Below, piece by piece: positions 58,880 to 64,000 of a stretch of 64,000 bases of DNA (positions are counted from its first letter, which is position 1; every line of letters begins with the position of its first letter). Below the pieces are notes generated by a model. That model had not been told where the DNA came from and did no database searches. It saw nothing but the letters and a program-made list of their open reading frames with translations. The stretch lies in contig JAAOOA010000524.1 in NCBI GenBank assembly GCA_012861695.1, positions 86,001-150,000 of the forward strand. The letters are read 5' to 3'. The DNA is from Trematomus loennbergii. Taxonomy: Eukaryota > Chordata > Actinopteri > Perciformes > Nototheniidae. A program made the position numbers and the translations under genes.

Positions 58880-61800
58880 TTTATTGAGTCTGTCTGCCCT
58901 TGTATGGTAAAGTGCATCTGAATCATGTGTGCATGTGTTCTTTGGTGTGTGTACGAGTGTTCGAGTGGCTGTCAGGTCATGTATGCAGTTCAGTGAAGGA
59001 TGGCACCAATGAATAGGCGTGCAGCACCAATGTCATCTTGAAACCTTCAAGGGGAGGAATATGAGAGGCCAGCGAGATGAGGCGAAATGAGGCAAAGGGA
59101 AAGACGAGAGGCTGATGAAGGAGGAAGGGAAGGAAGGGAAGAGGATACGAGGAGAAGAGACTGGGCAAATTAAAAGAGACAAAAACAAAAGGCTAGGGGT
59201 AAAAGGCTAACAATGATGTTGGTTGCACAATCAGACACAAAATTGACTTCCAGCGTGCATATGTTTGAAATAAATTCCTTGTACATCACTGCAACAGAAA
59301 AGCCTGTCGCAAATAAACCCACTGACCCTAACATATTCAGCACACAAAACGTGTTATTTTGCTACAGGGATTAGCTCATATTAGCTAGCAGGTGAGACGC
59401 TGTTTCACTTCAGACATATTTGTCATTTAGGTAAAACTACAGTATGAATGCAATTTAAATATTATGTCTGCATTGATATAATCCTGTCTGTTTGTCAGGG
59501 AACTTTTCTCTGAATTCCTATTTGACCTTTTGTTTCCCCCTCCCTCCATTACTCAGACCTTCCTTCTCCAGGCAGTCATGTCACTTTTGTTAACCGTACA
59601 GTTCATGAACCCCCTGGACCCTGCTTTAATACGTTGGTAGAACAGAATGGTTGTTAACCAGCTATTCATGTACATTACAGTTACAATAAAACCTGGTCAG
59701 ACAGAATACCATCATGGTTTGAGGAAACACTTTATTACCTGTGTGCATGAGAAGTGACGTATGATGTACTTGTTATACATTTGGTAATTCACTTTTAGTT
59801 GTCATTGCTCAAAATGAATATTATTTTTTCTTTTCAGTAATTACCGAATATATACTTAGTTGGCTAAAAAAGACATCAACATATATAGCCTCTCTAGACA
59901 CTTACATATATATTCATTTGATTGTTAAGTCATGTCAGATATATTGTCTCATTTACACACAAACTAAGCATTGACTTGCATTTGACCTGTAAAGAGTCAT
60001 TGAGCATCTGAAGAGGAATTAGTGAAGCTCAGCAAGGCAGGTCCATCTCTTTTATCTTCTTTTTGACATCCCTTCTCAATTCGTGGTAATTTGTCTTTTT
60101 AAGGGTAGATGTGTGCGTACTGTATTTGGGTTGGGTGTGGGTCTTTTGCACAGTATTAGAAGGCAAGATTTATCGGTTCAGTCTCCAAAGGGCTTTACGC
60201 AAACATCCATACAAACATACAAAGAGAGACAAACTGCGTAAAATCTTTCGGATTTACTCACAGTTACAGCAGATAAATAGAGTAAACCTTTAGTAAGGCT
60301 CTTTGTCTTTTGAAATCAAAAATGGCACAAGCTTTTATAAAAAAAAGGTCCCTAGATAGCAGATTTAGATATTGAATACAAGATGAGATAGCAGACATCC
60401 ACACACCATCCTGCACGTACATAAATACTGTTTACAGACACAAGCCAACAAATACAGTACAAACAAACTCACACACTTGGCATCAGATCAGAGAGACATG
60501 CTTACCAGTTGGCAGTTTCCGTTTTGATCTTTGAAATCGGCGTCCACTTTCATGGCTGAATGTCACACTGACAAAAATGCAGCTCTGCGTTCTCTCAGAG
60601 GTAAGACACCCATTAGAGCTGCTGTGGCTTTTACTTCCACAGAAGACAGTGAGAAGTGTAACTGTATACCCCCCGAATTGAACCAGCTTTCAAGTTCAAG
60701 CGATGCACGTTCACACTGTTGCACACTTCAAGCTTGTGAATGTGTAAAAGCCTGGAAGCACAGAAACAGAGCAGAACCGTCAACACGGCCGCAGTCTGAT
60801 CTGACAACACTTGGTTCCAATATAACTAGTTTAACCTGTATTTAGCCACAACAACAACCTTCTAATAAAACTGCTTGGTTTTTTAGGTTGGCAACAATTA
60901 GGTAATTATGGAATATTATTGCTTTGATCTTTACATTGATTTATCTGTAGAGTGGTGCAGTGATGACGTATATTTGAAAGCCGACTCGGAAGTTAGCATC
61001 GCAAGAGCTCAATCTAAAAAAGGCAAAGGTTATGATATTTGAATCCTTGGGTCCCCTGAAAGGCGCTATATACATTTGAGTTATTATTATTAAATGCAAT
61101 CGCCATAATTAGAAAGCTAACGCTAGGCTATAAACGAACAGCACGGTTGCATGGCTGCGCATACCGCTAAGCTAAAGGCGGCTAATGTTCAACGTGATGG
61201 TGTTAAGTAATTTGTTTAGTCACTTGTTGATAAGAGCCACCAAATTCACACAGTCAAATAATAACCCCCCCCCGCCACATGTGTTCTTGTTTCATCATGA
61301 GTTGGTTTCTTTAGTTCCAGCTCAAAAAATCGCAATTAGACATTTTTCCCCAGTGCTCTCTAGTGCTTTTTTCTGTTACTCGACATTTTAGTGTCGAACA
61401 TGAGGTCGGTTTTCCCTTCAATTAATTGAACTGAGACTGTCTGTCTCACTTACTGAAATGACACATTTAGGTATCAGAATTTCATTATCCTTTTCCATTA
61501 GTTCAGTGAGTTGTTAAAAACTAAATGAAACTCTTTAATCTTACTTGTGTCATTAAAATCCAAATTAACTTGTCAAACTAACTTTTAACAATGGACTCAG
61601 ATCTCCTTATATATCTGTCGTGTTTCACCAAAATAACATGATTTAGTAATATCATACCTTATTAAAAATGAGTGGGCATTTCGACAGGCAGTGGTTTGGG
61701 ATATTATTCAGTAATAGTAGTACACAACTTACCTGCATTTGGATTATGATGTGTACTTTCACTATGGTCCTGTTGAAGGATGCAAAAAGGTCAATGAGGT

Positions 61801-61954
61801 TTGTTTTGCAAGCCAAACAACACCAAGGTGATTCAATTGAACACATTTTTATAATAATTATAATTAAAATATTAATATATTCGATTTATATGGATTTTTT
61901 CTATAAATACCCAAAGACACTTTACAATAGAAAATAGAAAAAGAAAAACGTCCA
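58880..61954. other. Spacer, nothing recognised
   Basis: Purine-rich tract at 59040-59165. The 104-codon plus frame at 60531-60845 has no domain and no convincing splice context. A retroposon-tail-like string 'cccaaagacactttacaat' lies at 61910-61928, directly before the next family B copy. No other feature in about 3 kb. Confidence 0.45.
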
Positions 61955-62267
61955 AATTACTTCCGGAACAAAGTGACATCACTATGTAAACTGTCGCTCC
62001 TATTGCTAGCACTCATACACATTGTACGTGATAGGCTAAGAGGCGAGACATCTCTAAGCGGTTGACAAATCACAACAGAGCCAGCCAGCTAACCAATCAG
62101 AGCAGACTGGGCTCTGGTTTCAGACAGAGGGTGAAAAGAGGTGCAGCAGCACAGGCAGTATGAGAACAATAAAGAGCTTTTTGAACATTAAAGAATGTAA
62201 ACATGTCACAATAGAGACACTACATACAAATATGAACCTAACAATTAGCATTTCATGTCCTCTTTAA
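61955..62267 (-). repeat. Family B MITE, left end intact, right end lost
   Basis: Minus orientation. From 'acttccggaacaaagtgaca' through 'ttgtacgtgataggctaag', 'gagacatctctaagcgg', both CCAAT boxes ('aaatcacaacag' decayed, 'aaccaatcagagc'), 'gctctggtttcagacagagg' and 'gaacattaaagaatgtaaac', to 'catgtcctct' with TTAA at 62264-62267. This is the terminus corresponding to the left end of the 53165 copy. Confidence 0.87.
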
Positions 62268-63190
62268 AGATAATGAATAAGAGGTTGTAGAGTTTAACAA
62301 ACGTGGTTTTGATCACAGAGTTATTAACAAGGTATCAAGGTGCAGGACATTTTAAAAGGTAAAAACCAACATATTGATTTTTAAAGTAATTTTCTTTGAA
62401 CCAGGTCGAAGAACTGTCTCTGATGGGATCGTCCGCAATTAGTTTTTAATTCCACACTCGTCAGGATGTCAATACCAGTGTATTTCAGAAGGGAAGTGTC
62501 TCCTTCTTACCTCTCAACTTTTTTCCCATCTGGAATCTCCTCTGTCTTCCCGTCTCTTTTCTCTTTTTGATATCCCTAAACTCACGGCTCTTCCCTAAAA
62601 CTATTGCCTATAACTGTCAGTACCATTGTGCAATGTCCCTAGTTTATATCCCTTAATTTGTCATTCTTTCCATCTACCCTGAATGCTCCTTGGTTTTTTG
62701 TTTTGTTTCTGTTCCTCCCTTTCTCCCTGCTCACCTCTCCGAATGACAGCTCACTCTCCCATGACAGCTCTGGGCCACTCTGTTGTCCCTTGTGTGTGTA
62801 AATATATCTATATGTGTGTGTGTGTTGAATCTGTGTGACTGCGAGTGTGTGAATACAATGCCTATGTGGCCCTCAGCTTCCTGTCTGATTAAAAGATATA
62901 TAGATTTCTTTGGGGTTCACTTTTCTTTTCCAAATCATTCTTAGCTTTATGGGAGCTTTTGTTATGGTGGTTATGGTGTAAAGGTACTACAAAGGCCCTA
63001 AACATTTCCATTAGGAGAAACACGATGCAGCTTCAGAAAAGATGCACAGATAAAAAACAAAGCATTTACTAAAAGCACCGCATAAAAACCCGAATACAAT
63101 GCAGATACAAAACCCAGTAAGAAGCTCAAAACACGAAAAGTGATGCACACAGCTGGAACCGGAGCGCTTGATGACGTTCGGAAATTAACA
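62268..63190. other. Spacer, pyrimidine-rich part
   Basis: C/T-rich at 62480-62770. No exon or repeat family recognised. Confidence 0.45.
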
Positions 63191-63530
63191 TTAACATGTT
63201 TTATTACATGGCTTAGTTGAATACTCGATTCTGATTGGTCAATTCAGAACACGTGACACGTTGTTAATCCAGAACAGACAGACCGCTGTCAAGGATTTAT
63301 TGACCGTTGTTAAGGACGCTCACATCTGCACAAACAAGTCCGGTCGATTGAACTGTATACAGTTTTGCTTTTCTAACTGACAAGACAAGAGCGACAAGAA
63401 AACAGCGGAGAAGTAACGGGCAGAAACCCTCCTTTTTACGCAGCGGTCCAGATATAGACATCAAACGGCGACACATTTGTTTGTTTTGGCACATTTGTGT
63501 CTTTTTTATTTGCATTTTTTCTGAACCTGC
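63191..63530 (-). repeat. Dispersed repeat family A, copy 6
   Basis: The terminal block reads in reverse complement: 'ttacatggcttagttgaata' followed by 'ctcgattctgattggtcaat' (63203-63244). Further right 'acaagtccggtcgattgaa' (63335) corresponds to the 'ttgaccggacctctttctg' block of copy 2. Unlike the other copies it has 'gcgacaagaaaacagcggag'-type sequence beyond, so it may be a different subfamily. Confidence 0.55.
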
Positions 63531-64000
63531 AACAAGTTTCTCCTATCGGGAATGTCTTGGGCTGTTTGTAGCGTTTTTGCACCTGTCGACTGCAGTATAC
63601 TGGTGCATGCATGCATGTATTTTGTAGTGCCGTGTGACAGATTGTCTTACAGATAACGGCATTGTGTGTCTTAGGTTGAATTATAACCTTCATGACGAGG
63701 CATAACATTTCTGCTCCTTTCATGAATTTCATGCCAGAGAACGTGAAGGTCGCCAAATGCTTGAATCCATTACAGGCAATGATCTGGAACTTTGTGTGTT
63801 ATGGATCAAAATAATGTTTCTTCTTAAGTACCCTTTACATTTCTCACAAATGAAAAACACATGCATTGTATACACTTTTGCAGCAGGTCATCAATAGAGT
63901 GCAAAGCACGGTGAAAAACGTATATAAGTAGATCATTTACAGCAAAGAGCAGATTTAATCCAGGAGCTAACAAAGTGGCTCTTGTTTTCAATAACTCAGT
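63531..64000. other. Spacer, nothing recognised
   Basis: The minus frame at 63436-63756 has no domain. No repeat recognised up to the window edge. Confidence 0.45.

Noticed and set aside
60531..60845. 104-codon frame with a sensible-looking composition
   Set aside because: No recognisable domain, no nearby exon-like frame and a length expected by chance in 64 kb read six ways.

Overview
The window looks like non-coding DNA from a teleost, most likely a percomorph. Three things point there: a very high density of long (CA/GT)n arrays, interspersed elements of the kind common in percomorph genomes (an L2-type LINE tail ending in TTGA repeats, tRNA-derived SINEs with a 'cctgggcaagacactt'-type body, hAT, PIF/Harbinger and TTAA-target MITEs), and vertebrate-like AT-rich spacer. 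I found no protein-coding exon of a host gene, no rRNA or canonical tRNA, and no prokaryotic features. It is either intergenic or the inside of a very large intron. Almost every long open frame is a repeat artefact, apart from two transposon coding remnants.

Layout. 0-7 kb: an (AC)n array, then two inverted copies of a dispersed repeat I call family A. One copy contains a 15-unit, 40-bp minisatellite. A decayed LINE reverse-transcriptase fragment and a 611-bp foldback element with a 7-bp target duplication follow. 7-15 kb: GT/AC arrays, a diverged pentanucleotide tract, a family B MITE, one family D MITE, and a 563-bp PIF/Harbinger-type MITE carrying a broken MADF-domain exon. 15-30 kb: mostly spacer with GT arrays, two SINEs, and a family B copy split by an L2-type LINE 3' end. 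30-39 kb: the densest transposon region. It holds three family C (TTAA) MITEs, one of them inside a family A copy, two hAT-type elements with perfect 8-bp duplications (one hosting a further MITE), a higher-order minisatellite and a 5'-truncated LINE with an uninterrupted 233-codon open segment. 39-50 kb: a 2-kb unexplained stretch, two foldback MITEs, family B fragments and a possible solo LTR. 50-64 kb: two piggyBac-like MITEs, a SINE split by a hAT element, three family B copies, the fourth family C copy and a terminal family A copy.

Nothing here works together as a gene pathway. The interest lies in transposon archaeology. There are several clean nested insertions with readable target duplications, a minisatellite that appears to have been born inside a transposon-like repeat, a module shared between two unrelated MITE families, a transposon exon remnant, and CCAAT boxes recurring across unrelated MITEs. 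Family letters A-E are my own labels; no database names were checked.
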